From Gammaproteobacteria bacterium 45_16_T64 (GTDB lineage Bacteria > Pseudomonadota > Gammaproteobacteria > Pseudomonadales > Ketobacteraceae), in the NCBI GenBank assembly GCA_002162955.1, contig MABD01000037.1, forward strand, positions 410,031 to 474,030: a stretch of 64,000 bases of DNA. Reading direction: 5' to 3'. Made by a program: the position numbers and the translations under genes. This document shows, piece after piece, positions 8,850 to 16,945 of the stretch. Positions within the stretch are counted from its first letter, which is position 1. Every line of letters begins with the position of its first letter. The notes beneath the pieces were generated by a model that saw only the letters and a list, made by a program, of their open reading frames with translations, ran no database searches and had not been told where the DNA came from.

Positions 8850-9869
8850 ATGTCAGAGGAAAAGAAGAAGATTGCCGAGAAATTACTTGAGGCTCAAATT
8901 GAGTTTGTTATTGATCAGGCTACCAACGAAGACTTTGAGAATTTGCTCAAAGAGGAAATCAACCATTTTTACGATGAGATTGATAAGCTCACATTAAACG
9001 ATGTCGTCACTCCAGGACAGATCAAAGAAGTTATCGCCAAGTATGCCAAGGAAATGGAAATTCACGGTGCCGTGCCAGAATTGATGGGTGAAATAGCCAA
9101 ACATGTATACAACCACCCCGCGCATGATGAACACACCCTCAATGACATATTGTCAGATGAACAATTCAAAGAGGTGCTTGATAAGTCCCTCGAAATGGAA
9201 GAGTTCCGCGAGCGCTTGATCAAGCAAGCAATATCCAACCCAGTCTACGCGGCACTCGTATCAGAACTGTTGTATAACGGCATCAAAGATTACGCCACCG
9301 ATAACGCTGTCACTAAGAATATTCCTGGCGCATCATCGATGATGAAGCTCGGCAAGAACATGATGAACAAAGCAGCCCCCAAGCTGGAAAAAGTCATCGA
9401 AGAAAATGTTAAAAAGTTCATTGAGAAAAACGCCAATTCTACGCTCAAGCAAAGCGAGAAGTTTCTTACCAAAGTCTTGGATAACGAAAAAATCAGCGAA
9501 ATTTCTTTAGAAATTTGGGATAAAGCCAAGGTCAAAAAACTATCGTCATTCCGCAAAGTCGTATCCGCGGACGATATTGAGGATTTTCTTGTGCTTGGTT
9601 ATGAGTTCTGGAAAAACTTCCGTGAAACCGCCTACTTCAATTCTCTGATTGAAAGTGGCGTAGACTTTTTCTTTACCAAATATGGCGAATCAACACTCAC
9701 CTTAATATTAGAAGAGGTGAGTATCGAACGTTCAATGTTGGTCGATGATGCCATGCGTTTCGCGCCACCAATCATCGAGTTATTGAACGAAAAAGGCATT
9801 CTTGCAAAGGTATTACGACGTCGTTTAGAGCCGTTTTACTTTTCTGACACTACCTTAGCCATACTTTAA
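8850..9869 (+). CDS. Unknown helical cytoplasmic protein
   Basis: A 339-residue protein with a good ribosome site (AGGAGAG before the ATG). It is highly charged, has no cysteine, no signal peptide and no clear membrane helix, and reads as a string of amphipathic helices (for example residues 1-60 and 160-220, rich in Lys and Glu). I recognise no catalytic motif or named domain. It is followed 45 bases later by the DUF3820 gene on the same strand, so the two may share a transcript. Codon use and start signal make it a real gene. Function unknown. Confidence 0.7.
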   Translation: MSEEKKKIAEKLLEAQIEFVIDQATNEDFENLLKEEINHFYDEIDKLTLNDVVTPGQIKEVIAKYAKEMEIHGAVPELMGEIAKHVYNHPAHDEHTLNDILSDEQFKEVLDKSLEMEEFRERLIKQAISNPVYAALVSELLYNGIKDYATDNAVTKNIPGASSMMKLGKNMMNKAAPKLEKVIEENVKKFIEKNANSTLKQSEKFLTKVLDNEKISEISLEIWDKAKVKKLSSFRKVVSADDIEDFLVLGYEFWKNFRETAYFNSLIESGVDFFFTKYGESTLTLILEEVSIERSMLVDDAMRFAPPIIELLNEKGILAKVLRRRLEPFYFSDTTLAIL

Positions 9870-9914
9870 CTTTAGTTTAGGCTCATAGGCTGGCCCATAA
9901 GAAGAAGATAATCC

Positions 9915-10148
9915 ATGTTTGATAAGCGAGATCTACTCCAACTTGCACATATGAAGATGCCCTTTGGTAAATACCAAGGGCTCATCCTCATTGATTTGCC
10001 TGAGGAGTATTTATTATGGTTTGCGAACAAAGGATTCCCCCAGGGTAAACTGGGGTACCTTCTTCAGCTGGCGTTAGAGATTCGCATCAACGGTTTAGAA
10101 AAAATCATTGAGCCAATGAAAACGATGGATCCTCATGCTGCGGACTAG
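9915..10148 (+). CDS. DUF3820 family small protein
   Basis: A 77-residue protein with the DUF3820 signature: MPFGKYQG, IDLPEEYLLWFANKGFPQGKLG, then a short helix. The family is widespread in gammaproteobacteria, and members have been described as regulators of exoprotease production in Pseudomonas and as having a nuclease-like fold; neither role can be read from this sequence. The last 44 bases overlap the 3' end of the convergent membrane-protein gene on the minus strand. Family assignment is firm; function is not. Confidence 0.85.
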   Translation: MFDKRDLLQLAHMKMPFGKYQGLILIDLPEEYLLWFANKGFPQGKLGYLLQLALEIRINGLEKIIEPMKTMDPHAAD

Positions 10149-10878
10149 TATTTGCCAGCGATCGTCGATAAAAGATCAGGGCAAAAAAACCGAACCCTAG
10201 CACTAAGTTAAGATACCGAAGATAAAATAGCACCTCTGCTAGCATGCCATTCCAAAATGGTGTCGAGATATAAAAGAAGATACCCAGCGGAAGCTGAAGA
10301 TAGAACAGGCAAAACCGAAACAACGACTCAAGTTTATCTTGTGGGCGAAGCACAAACGCGACCAAGAAGAACCCGAAATAGGCTAGATGCCATTTCAGCA
10401 TGCTTGCTACCATCTGTTGTTTTATCTCTGTAATCTCCAAAGGAATACCCATTTCAGCAGCCGTCAACATCGTGAGAATATGATGATTTTCTAGATAATC
10501 CAGCACACCACCTGCTAACCCTGCCAATAATACGATGCCTAATACCAGCACATTATCTCGCGTACGCAATGCCAAGACAATAAACACCATCGTTGTACAG
10601 TAAAGTGCGATAAATATATTGTCTAACCCCAGTATCACTCGTAATGGCATCGCCGAATTTAACAATGCACGTGTATAGTCTGGCACTGGCTGAATTATCT
10701 CAAAAGTTTGCTGAGACACCCCCGAGCTAATACCAAACAACACCATGAGTAATAATAAACTGCCTGCTGCCAACGCTGTAACGTATAAGTAACGATTCAC
10801 ATTCATTTTTTGCCCCGCTAAGATAAGATTTGTCCAACCATTTCTTCTTACAATAGCGGCGGCAACGAAACAGGTCAT
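10105..10878 (-). CDS. Polytopic membrane protein, unknown
   Basis: A 257-residue protein with about six hydrophobic membrane helices (near residues 30-50, 88-108, 112-130, 160-180, 188-205, 215-235) and short charged loops. No transporter or enzyme motif is recognised. The ATG at 10878 overlaps the TAA of the preceding gene (TAATG), which supports this start and translational coupling; an alternative internal start at MNVNRYLY would remove 25 residues. It is the last gene of the acyl carrier protein/FkbH cluster and may be its membrane component. Its 3' end overlaps the DUF3820 gene on the opposite strand by 44 bases. Confidence 0.7.
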   Translation of the reverse strand: MTCFVAAAIVRRNGWTNLILAGQKMNVNRYLYVTALAAGSLLLLMVLFGISSGVSQQTFEIIQPVPDYTRALLNSAMPLRVILGLDNIFIALYCTTMVFIVLALRTRDNVLVLGIVLLAGLAGGVLDYLENHHILTMLTAAEMGIPLEITEIKQQMVASMLKWHLAYFGFFLVAFVLRPQDKLESLFRFCLFYLQLPLGIFFYISTPFWNGMLAEVLFYLRYLNLVLGFGFFALIFYRRSLANTSPQHEDPSFSLAQ

Positions 10879-11813
10879 TAACCTATGTTTATGGCCAACA
10901 TATCCTGCTCCTGCTTACGTTTATACCAGCGAATCAATTTCTCTCTGGGCCAAATCATTAAATACCGCGTTGGTATATACGCTCCCTCGGCACACAGCCG
11001 TCGGCGTTTCTTATGCTTAAGCGCTGGATGGTTGGGGGCATGATCTTCTCCGAGCCGAAAAAAGGTCGCTCCACCTTGTTCAGGTATCGTTCGCAAATAT
11101 CGCGTATTTTTGCTGATCTCGCCTACGGCAGGGTCCCAAAACCAACTTTGGGCAAAAACGCCGGGGACCTCTGGGTGCAGCAGCATTTCTTCGGCGAGAT
11201 CGGAATATAGGCGCTCCCATCCACCTTCCATAAAGTACGGATTCGTCCTGCGATCTTCCATATGTAGTTCAAATAAATCCGTGTGCTTACCTTTAAGATC
11301 GAACATTAGGGTTTTTAATCCCAAACTCGCTTGAACTAACCCGCCGCTTAACAAAGTGGTGCGGGATATACCTGCCCGCTCAAAGTGACAAATACTTGAG
11401 GTAGGCCATAAACGAAGTGATGCTATCTGAATATCTTTCTTAAAATAGTCATGATTTGCATCAAAACAATACTCTCGATCCTCAACCCTGCTACAAATAT
11501 CTCGATACCACGTATGAATAGCCTCTCGAATCGAGATAGATACATCCATGCTTTCGATTTTTTTCAATGAATCATTCATTAATTTTAGTAACGCCAACCG
11601 ATGAATTTCCTGTAGAACCGCCTCCCCTTTATTGGCCACAATCGCATCGAACCAGTCACTCAAATAACCGGGGAAATTGGTGTATGGCCCTCGTGTACTA
11701 TCACAATTAAAGAAGTGTAGATAATGCTCCACCGGGTATTGATCAAGTACATCAAGTCCTAATCGAGATCGAGTGATAAAAGCCAGGTTCGCTATGTGAG
11801 TCTTAATATTCAT
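10878..11813 (-). CDS. Unknown cytoplasmic protein in acyl-ACP cluster
   Basis: A 311-residue protein without signal peptide or membrane helix, rich in aromatic residues, His and Arg in the last third. I do not recognise the family: no nucleotide-binding loop, SDR, thioesterase or transferase motif stands out. The start overlaps the stop of the SDR gene by four bases (ATGA type) and its stop overlaps the start of the membrane protein by one base, so it is firmly inside a coupled operon. Given its neighbours (ACP, FkbH, MaoC, SDR, deacetylase) it may be the enzyme that uses the acyl-ACP, for example a transferase. That is inference from position only. Confidence 0.65.
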   Translation of the reverse strand: MNIKTHIANLAFITRSRLGLDVLDQYPVEHYLHFFNCDSTRGPYTNFPGYLSDWFDAIVANKGEAVLQEIHRLALLKLMNDSLKKIESMDVSISIREAIHTWYRDICSRVEDREYCFDANHDYFKKDIQIASLRLWPTSSICHFERAGISRTTLLSGGLVQASLGLKTLMFDLKGKHTDLFELHMEDRRTNPYFMEGGWERLYSDLAEEMLLHPEVPGVFAQSWFWDPAVGEISKNTRYLRTIPEQGGATFFRLGEDHAPNHPALKHKKRRRLCAEGAYIPTRYLMIWPREKLIRWYKRKQEQDMLAINIG

Positions 11814-12544
11814 ACTTGTCCCCCTCCCGCAATAGGCAGATTCACGCCATTCATGTAGTTTGCCCCTGCGGACAATAAGAATGCGACCGCCGGTGCAATA
11901 TCATCAACGCGCGCAATACGCTTTTGTATATGTGCAGCGATATTGAGCTCGATCATTTTATCGGGCAAATTATTTAGAAATTGCGTATCAACCATGGACG
12001 GTGAAATCGCATTGATGGACAACCCCTTGTGTCCGTATTCAGCAGCTGCCGATCGCATTAGACCCAGTAGTGCATATTTTCCCGTCGTATAATTCGCCAT
12101 CGAAGCCGGCGGCATTCCGATCGTAACGCTGCTAAGTACAAACACAACACGTCCAGAGCCTCGCTTGGCCATTTTGGGTAAGAAGTGTTTGAGCACATCA
12201 AACGTCCCCAATACCTGAGTATCAAAATGCTCTTGAAAACTCGCTCGGCTAAGATTTTTGAATCGCCCCAGCTTTAATGATGGCGCCTGCAATATAACAA
12301 TCGAATCAGGTACCTCGCACGAGCCACTGACTTTAGCGATCAATTCATTGCTGCCCTCAACCGTACCCAGGTCCGCAGATATCGGATATACAGTACTATC
12401 GAGCTCCGCGTTTAGGTGATCCAATTTGGATTTACCGTGATAACAGTGGGCAAACACTTTGCGATCCCTAGCATCAGTGGCTCGAATAATCTCTCTACCT
12501 ATGTCTGAACTAGCCCCAAGCACTAGTGTGGTTTCATTCTGCAT
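11810..12544 (-). CDS. SDR-family oxidoreductase, FabG-like
   Basis: A 244-residue classical short-chain dehydrogenase. The cofactor loop is GASSDIG near the N-terminus; the catalytic Ser is in VLSSVT and lies 13 residues before the Tyr of NYTTGK, followed by the active-site Lys. A FabG-like C-terminus (NAISPSMVDTQ) follows. The likely reaction is NAD(P)H-dependent reduction of a 3-oxoacyl group. It sits between the MaoC-type hydratase (overlap 11 bases) and the unknown 311-residue gene (overlap 4 bases). With ACP in the same operon, the substrate is probably a 3-oxoacyl-ACP or CoA ester. SDR family is certain; the substrate is inferred. Confidence 0.85.
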   Translation of the reverse strand: MQNETTLVLGASSDIGREIIRATDARDRKVFAHCYHGKSKLDHLNAELDSTVYPISADLGTVEGSNELIAKVSGSCEVPDSIVILQAPSLKLGRFKNLSRASFQEHFDTQVLGTFDVLKHFLPKMAKRGSGRVVFVLSSVTIGMPPASMANYTTGKYALLGLMRSAAAEYGHKGLSINAISPSMVDTQFLNNLPDKMIELNIAAHIQKRIARVDDIAPAVAFLLSAGANYMNGVNLPIAGGGQV

Positions 12545-12986
12545 ATATACCTGCCTTTATCCGCGCCTTGGATACCTTTTGTCCGATTTGATTAGTAATC
12601 GATGCTTGCACTTCGATACGAGATAACCGGGTATTAATATCAATCACCCGACCATGGACCGTTAATTCATCGCCAATAAATACAGGCTTTCGAAAGGTAG
12701 TGTCGAGTTCCTGCAACAATGCATTGCGCCCAGGCAAAAAGACCCCGATCAACGTGGAGTAGAAAGACGCAGTTAGCATTCCGTACACAACTCGATCGTG
12801 AAACCCCTTTTCCATCGCAAACGTTTTACTCGTATGTAGCGGATTAATATCGCCACTGAGCTCAGTAAATGCATCAACCATCGCCGGATAGATTTTCACT
12901 TGAAAATCATGGGATTGATCTAACGCTATCGTTTCGATAGTGTAGTTTTCGATGGTGTGATTTTCTATGGCATAACGTTCCATCAT
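12534..12986 (-). CDS. MaoC-like (R)-hydratase
   Basis: A 150-residue single hot-dog domain of the MaoC/PhaJ type. The hydratase motif is present as FTELSGDINPLHTS, with the catalytic Asp and His, followed by VVYGMLTASFYSTLIG. Such enzymes hydrate trans-2-enoyl thioesters to (R)-3-hydroxyacyl thioesters. The start is supported by AAGGAG seven bases upstream. Residues 6-20 are a near-repeat (IENHT, IENYT, IETIA) encoded by three related 15-base units, an odd extension in front of the domain. It lies directly after the ACP gene and overlaps the SDR by 11 bases, so the pair would interconvert enoyl-, 3-hydroxy- and 3-oxoacyl thioesters. Confidence 0.88.
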   Translation of the reverse strand: MMERYAIENHTIENYTIETIALDQSHDFQVKIYPAMVDAFTELSGDINPLHTSKTFAMEKGFHDRVVYGMLTASFYSTLIGVFLPGRNALLQELDTTFRKPVFIGDELTVHGRVIDINTRLSRIEVQASITNQIGQKVSKARIKAGIYAE

Positions 12987-12994
12987 TCTTCTCC

Positions 12995-13237
12995 TTAGCT
13001 CGTCATTCTATATCGAATTAAATCGATGGTTGCGCCTACATTTCCCGCTTTGTTCAATACATCAATATCTTTGATTGACAAATTGATATCGAATTCCTTC
13101 TCAATGGCATCAATAATCTGAATATTCGCCAGTGAATCCCAGTCCTCCGCATCCGAGGCTGATGTCCCCATGGTAATATCCAACTCTTCATCCAACACAT
13201 CTCTAATAATTTCTGATACCTTCATCAAGATCGTCAT
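12995..13237 (-). CDS. Acyl carrier protein
   Basis: A small acidic carrier protein of 80 residues. The phosphopantetheine site is DWDSLANIQ, with the modified Ser in DSL. I choose the ATG at 13237 (MTILMKVSEI) because it has CGGAG five bases upstream; the in-frame ATG at 13252 has no such site. It is a dedicated ACP, not housekeeping AcpP: the sequence differs and it sits between an FkbH gene and a MaoC gene. It should carry the acyl group on which FkbH, MaoC and the SDR act. Upstream gene FkbH ends three bases before the longer possible start. Confidence 0.9.
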   Translation of the reverse strand: MTILMKVSEIIRDVLDEELDITMGTSASDAEDWDSLANIQIIDAIEKEFDINLSIKDIDVLNKAGNVGATIDLIRYRMTS

Positions 13238-13255
13238 ATATACTCCGTACATTAT

Positions 13256-15070
13256 TTACATTTCATTCGTAATCTCGATAGCAATGCTAGGAGCCGGAAC
13301 GTCATCCAACAGGGAAAGACACCACACTGAGCTACCATCACCATTTTGTTTGATACAACTAAACCCGAGTATTTCGTAGTGCTTGGAGACCAATTTATTT
13401 TTTTTGGTTGGAATAAAATATCCAATTATTTCGTCACAGCCTCGTTTAATCGCGTCTTTTTTGAGAGCAAAGAACATCGCCCATTCGAAATCCCGCTTGA
13501 TTACCCGGCAACTCATCAACCATAAATCCACATGAAGCGTTCGATTTTTTTGGTGGGCAAGCACTACCGATACCAGGCCATTATCACCATAGATATCCGC
13601 CAACCTGCCATACAATGTTGTGTACTCTGACGATTCAGAATAGAGCGTCAGTTCCTGTTCTGACATGCGCTTAGTCGTCAAGTTATATTGGTTCGTCTTG
13701 TTGGTAAGCTGCGATATTCGGGGTAAATACATTGCACTAAAGGGTGCTATCTCTGCTTTCATTTCTAAAGACACTAAGAATTCCGAATAATCACTGAATA
13801 TCGACTGCTGCTCTTCTCGTTGTTTATTCTGCGAATACATTACCGAACGATTCTGATCATCGTTATTAAGTGATGTTATTTCAAAATATCCGGACTTATC
13901 AATTAGCTCAATATAACGAGAGGGGTCATCGCCAATGGTAGGCACGCAGACCTCTGGCTGATTATCAGCAACAAGCTTCCTCTCAACGGGGTTGTCATCC
14001 ATAAACACCAATGCGTCTTTTCCTATATTTATCTCTTCTGCGACGGCGCCTATATTGCGATCTTTTGACTGCCAATTGGCTTTAAACGATGAAAAGTCAG
14101 TGGCATTAAGAACACTATCGGGGTGAGAAAATCCAGATTCCGCATGGTCTTTTTCATTCTTGCTGCATACCGCCAGTATGACGCCGCGTGCTTTGAGGTC
14201 TCTGACATATTCTTGAATCTCTCGATATGCTTCGGCTTCTGGAGTTTCGTTTCCAATGCGAATACCGTCAACCCCATCGTCACCTACAACACCACCCCAA
14301 AGCGTATTATCGAGATCACACACCAAACATTTCTTACTCTTACCGAGAACAGCTCTGATTTGAGCACTCACGCTCTCCCCTATTAGAGGGAACACATCGA
14401 GATTCATTGCGTACTTATAGGCGTACCATTGCTTTTTGTCATACCAGTGCTCCAACCCAAACCACGACGCCTGATAGTGTAAGTCATGTAAAATTAGACT
14501 TTCATCCTGACGAGCATAATCGGCAAACATAGCATTGAGTCGATTAACAAATTGTGTCCGCCCGGTAGCAATCGTGGCATCGTAATTTCCCAACGGCCGA
14601 CTAAAAGGCGATTCGAAATTATTCTGTATGATCGTTGCATTATATTTATGTTTCAGTGACTTCCATACACTCTCGTATTTTTCGTAAGTACTCTCGACAA
14701 GAGCGCTGACTGCCTCTTCAGAATCGAAGGGATCAGGCCAGGAATGTATATTCACACTACTGGTATGGATATAGATAAACTGCGGATCAAAGCTATCCAA
14801 CGCTTCGTTATCAAACATCGCATCCTCAAAGAAACGATTATATCCAGACTCATAGAACTCTGGATCAAAGCCATTGCTCAGCAAAAACACATCGATAAAC
14901 TTAATGACTTCCGCTGTTGTTGAACCACCTAATACCGCTACCCGTATTGGCTCCAAGCCTGCTACGGTTCGAAGTTTACGACGCAACCCTCGGCTTTTAC
15001 GTAATAACATACCGGTATCGAGCGGGTGATTGAGAATGGCCAAATCATCTTTCAACATTATGTTTCTCAT
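13256..15070 (-). CDS. FkbH-like HAD-IIIC protein with SGNH-like and GNAT-like domains
   Basis: A 604-residue protein of the FkbH family. The N-terminal 240 residues look like the SGNH-like domain of longer members (VAVLGGSTT near 44-52). The HAD domain has DLDNTLWGG (252-260) with both catalytic Asp, SKN at 303, and FMDDNPVER at 356. A GNAT-like C-terminal domain follows from about 440. Family members load glyceryl or related groups onto ACPs, or act in surface polysaccharide and polyketide clusters. It lies next to a dedicated ACP and four bases after the deacetylase gene, consistent with charging that ACP. The exact acyl group is unknown. Confidence 0.85.
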   Translation of the reverse strand: MRNIMLKDDLAILNHPLDTGMLLRKSRGLRRKLRTVAGLEPIRVAVLGGSTTAEVIKFIDVFLLSNGFDPEFYESGYNRFFEDAMFDNEALDSFDPQFIYIHTSSVNIHSWPDPFDSEEAVSALVESTYEKYESVWKSLKHKYNATIIQNNFESPFSRPLGNYDATIATGRTQFVNRLNAMFADYARQDESLILHDLHYQASWFGLEHWYDKKQWYAYKYAMNLDVFPLIGESVSAQIRAVLGKSKKCLVCDLDNTLWGGVVGDDGVDGIRIGNETPEAEAYREIQEYVRDLKARGVILAVCSKNEKDHAESGFSHPDSVLNATDFSSFKANWQSKDRNIGAVAEEINIGKDALVFMDDNPVERKLVADNQPEVCVPTIGDDPSRYIELIDKSGYFEITSLNNDDQNRSVMYSQNKQREEQQSIFSDYSEFLVSLEMKAEIAPFSAMYLPRISQLTNKTNQYNLTTKRMSEQELTLYSESSEYTTLYGRLADIYGDNGLVSVVLAHQKNRTLHVDLWLMSCRVIKRDFEWAMFFALKKDAIKRGCDEIIGYFIPTKKNKLVSKHYEILGFSCIKQNGDGSSVWCLSLLDDVPAPSIAIEITNEM

Positions 15071-15073
15071 CCC

Positions 15074-16081
15074 TTAGTTTGCTTTAAGTCGTCGAATAAC
15101 ATCCAGCACACCCGATAGCGTTAATTTAATATGGGTGAGCGAACGGTTATCCATGATTAGACTACGATTGAGTTTTAACGGATGATCACCGATAGCATTA
15201 AGTCCTTCATCAAGCGTTGTTGCGGTTTCAATGGACAGCGATTCCAAATGTGGAATTTGGGATGGATGCCACAACCCACTGGGATAACAGAAATCGTTAA
15301 GCTCACCCTTACAATCCAACATATCTTCCAGCAATTCTTTGTTTTTAATAATTTGTTTACGGATTGCGTTTTCGTCTTTTGGCAGGGAATGAATATGTGT
15401 ATGTAATTGAAAATCAACCAACGGTGATTGAAATGCGTTACGAATATCCTCACGACTCGCGTTCTGGAATAGTTTTAATTCGATAACTTTTGTATCGATA
15501 CCCAGAGCATTCGCAATATCGTAAATAATGCGTTCTTTCTGACTGTCGGTCCGATTTATCATGATACTTTCAACAGCATTCACCATATTCTGATGACTAC
15601 CAGAAAATTCATAATCGGTGCCGTCAATGCAAAGCGAAAATGCAGTCACGTTGGATTTCCACAACATATATTGAAGAATGACATTCACCACCGCTATTTG
15701 GTGAGACACATAATACGTCGTCACATATAACGTACAGTGAAATCGATAACGCTCGAGTATGGGTAACATATCGACCACACTTCTATACCAACCATCATCA
15801 ATCGTAATAACAACAGGGTATTCATAAAGCACCTCACCTCTAAGATGTTTTTTTGCCTCGGTGAGCGAAATAACCTGATAACGAGAGTCACGTAAATAGT
15901 CCAAGATTTCACAGAGCTTTTTCTTCGAAATAAATACACCGGGCCAAAAGCAATGCTCATCCTCCACCGACATGGAGTGAAAACACAATATCGATAACTT
16001 ATGTCGATTGATGTAAGAACACACTCGCTGCAACCCCGATAGCTGTATGCCCTGATGAATCACATCATGTATTTTCGTCAT
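15074..16081 (-). CDS. Polysaccharide deacetylase (NodB-type)
   Basis: A NodB-homology protein of about 335 residues. It has the opening ILCFHSMS, the metal-site motif TIDDGW in place of TFDDG, the HTHIHSL block and a late CYPSG motif. Such enzymes remove N- or O-acetyl groups from sugars. I start it at ATG 16081 (AGGGTG six bases upstream); the open frame extends to a TTG at 16111. No signal peptide is seen, so it may act on cytoplasmic lipid-linked or nucleotide sugars. It is the first gene of the ACP/FkbH operon, which suggests a sugar is deacetylated and then acylated from the ACP. That order is inferred. Confidence 0.85.
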   Translation of the reverse strand: MTKIHDVIHQGIQLSGLQRVCSYINRHKLSILCFHSMSVEDEHCFWPGVFISKKKLCEILDYLRDSRYQVISLTEAKKHLRGEVLYEYPVVITIDDGWYRSVVDMLPILERYRFHCTLYVTTYYVSHQIAVVNVILQYMLWKSNVTAFSLCIDGTDYEFSGSHQNMVNAVESIMINRTDSQKERIIYDIANALGIDTKVIELKLFQNASREDIRNAFQSPLVDFQLHTHIHSLPKDENAIRKQIIKNKELLEDMLDCKGELNDFCYPSGLWHPSQIPHLESLSIETATTLDEGLNAIGDHPLKLNRSLIMDNRSLTHIKLTLSGVLDVIRRLKAN

Positions 16082-16356
16082 GCTAGACACCCTGATTAAT
16101 TTCAATACCAAGGAGGGAGCAGATTATGTGCCACTCTTAGAATTTAATATCGGAAAGGTCGACAGAATGTAGAGGGTGTGAAATCGCGTTGTGATTTCCC
16201 ATATGCAACAGGCACTTATGATGCATAGAAGAACAAGCGTAGAAAAATGTGATGGCAGCACTGCTTACGAGCGAGTGCATATTTCGGAAGGCGGTCCTCA
16301 ATTATTGTTAGACGTTGCAATCTGCGATGCGATTAGAAAATCACACAAGAATGACG

Positions 16357-16944
16357 CTATTTGCTCTGATGTTGTTTCTTCACTCGGCTCAAGGCTACCG
16401 GGGTTATACCTAGGTAACTGGCAATATGGTATTGCGCGACCTGCTCTTCTATTAAGGGAACCCTAGATAAAAGCATTTGATAACGTGCATAGGCATCCAA
16501 CGTCATAAATTCATGCTCTCGGCGGGCCTTCAACATAAACAAGCGCTCTGCGTGCAAGCGCCCTAATCGCTGACAGCAGGGAAAGCGATCATATAATGCC
16601 GAAAAAGCCTGATAGTCGGCTACCAGTAGCTCTGTTTGGGTCAGCGCCTGAATAGACGCTATGGAGGGTTCTTGGGTCAACAGATCAAATAGCGAGCCTG
16701 TGATATCCCCATCTAGCACAAAAGCCTTGTTAAACTCTTTGCCCTCTTGGGTAATAAAGTACTCTCGCATGACCCCAGAGAGTATTAGCCCCACCGATGT
16801 CGCTTGCTCACCGGTGGTTACAAAATATTGCTCAGGTGCTAGCGTTATCGGCGAGAATAGATCCCTCATGGCTAACCACGCCTCATCCGTGATCGGACTA
16901 ATACTCTCTACGATCTGTCGTAAATGAGGCGCAACGGTGTTCAT
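16357..16944 (-). CDS. Crp/Fnr-family transcription regulator (small type)
   Basis: A 195-residue cyclic-nucleotide-binding-fold protein: a beta-roll over residues 25-120 and a C-terminal helix-turn-helix (QYHIASYLGITPVALSRVKKQ) typical of the short Crp/Fnr group. No iron-sulfur cysteine set is present, and the classic cAMP-contact residues are not evident. The ATG lies one base after the dbpA stop (TAG A ATG), so it is translated from the same message as the helicase. Its targets cannot be read from the sequence. Confidence 0.85.
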   Translation of the reverse strand: MNTVAPHLRQIVESISPITDEAWLAMRDLFSPITLAPEQYFVTTGEQATSVGLILSGVMREYFITQEGKEFNKAFVLDGDITGSLFDLLTQEPSIASIQALTQTELLVADYQAFSALYDRFPCCQRLGRLHAERLFMLKARREHEFMTLDAYARYQMLLSRVPLIEEQVAQYHIASYLGITPVALSRVKKQHQSK

Positions 16945-16945
16945 T

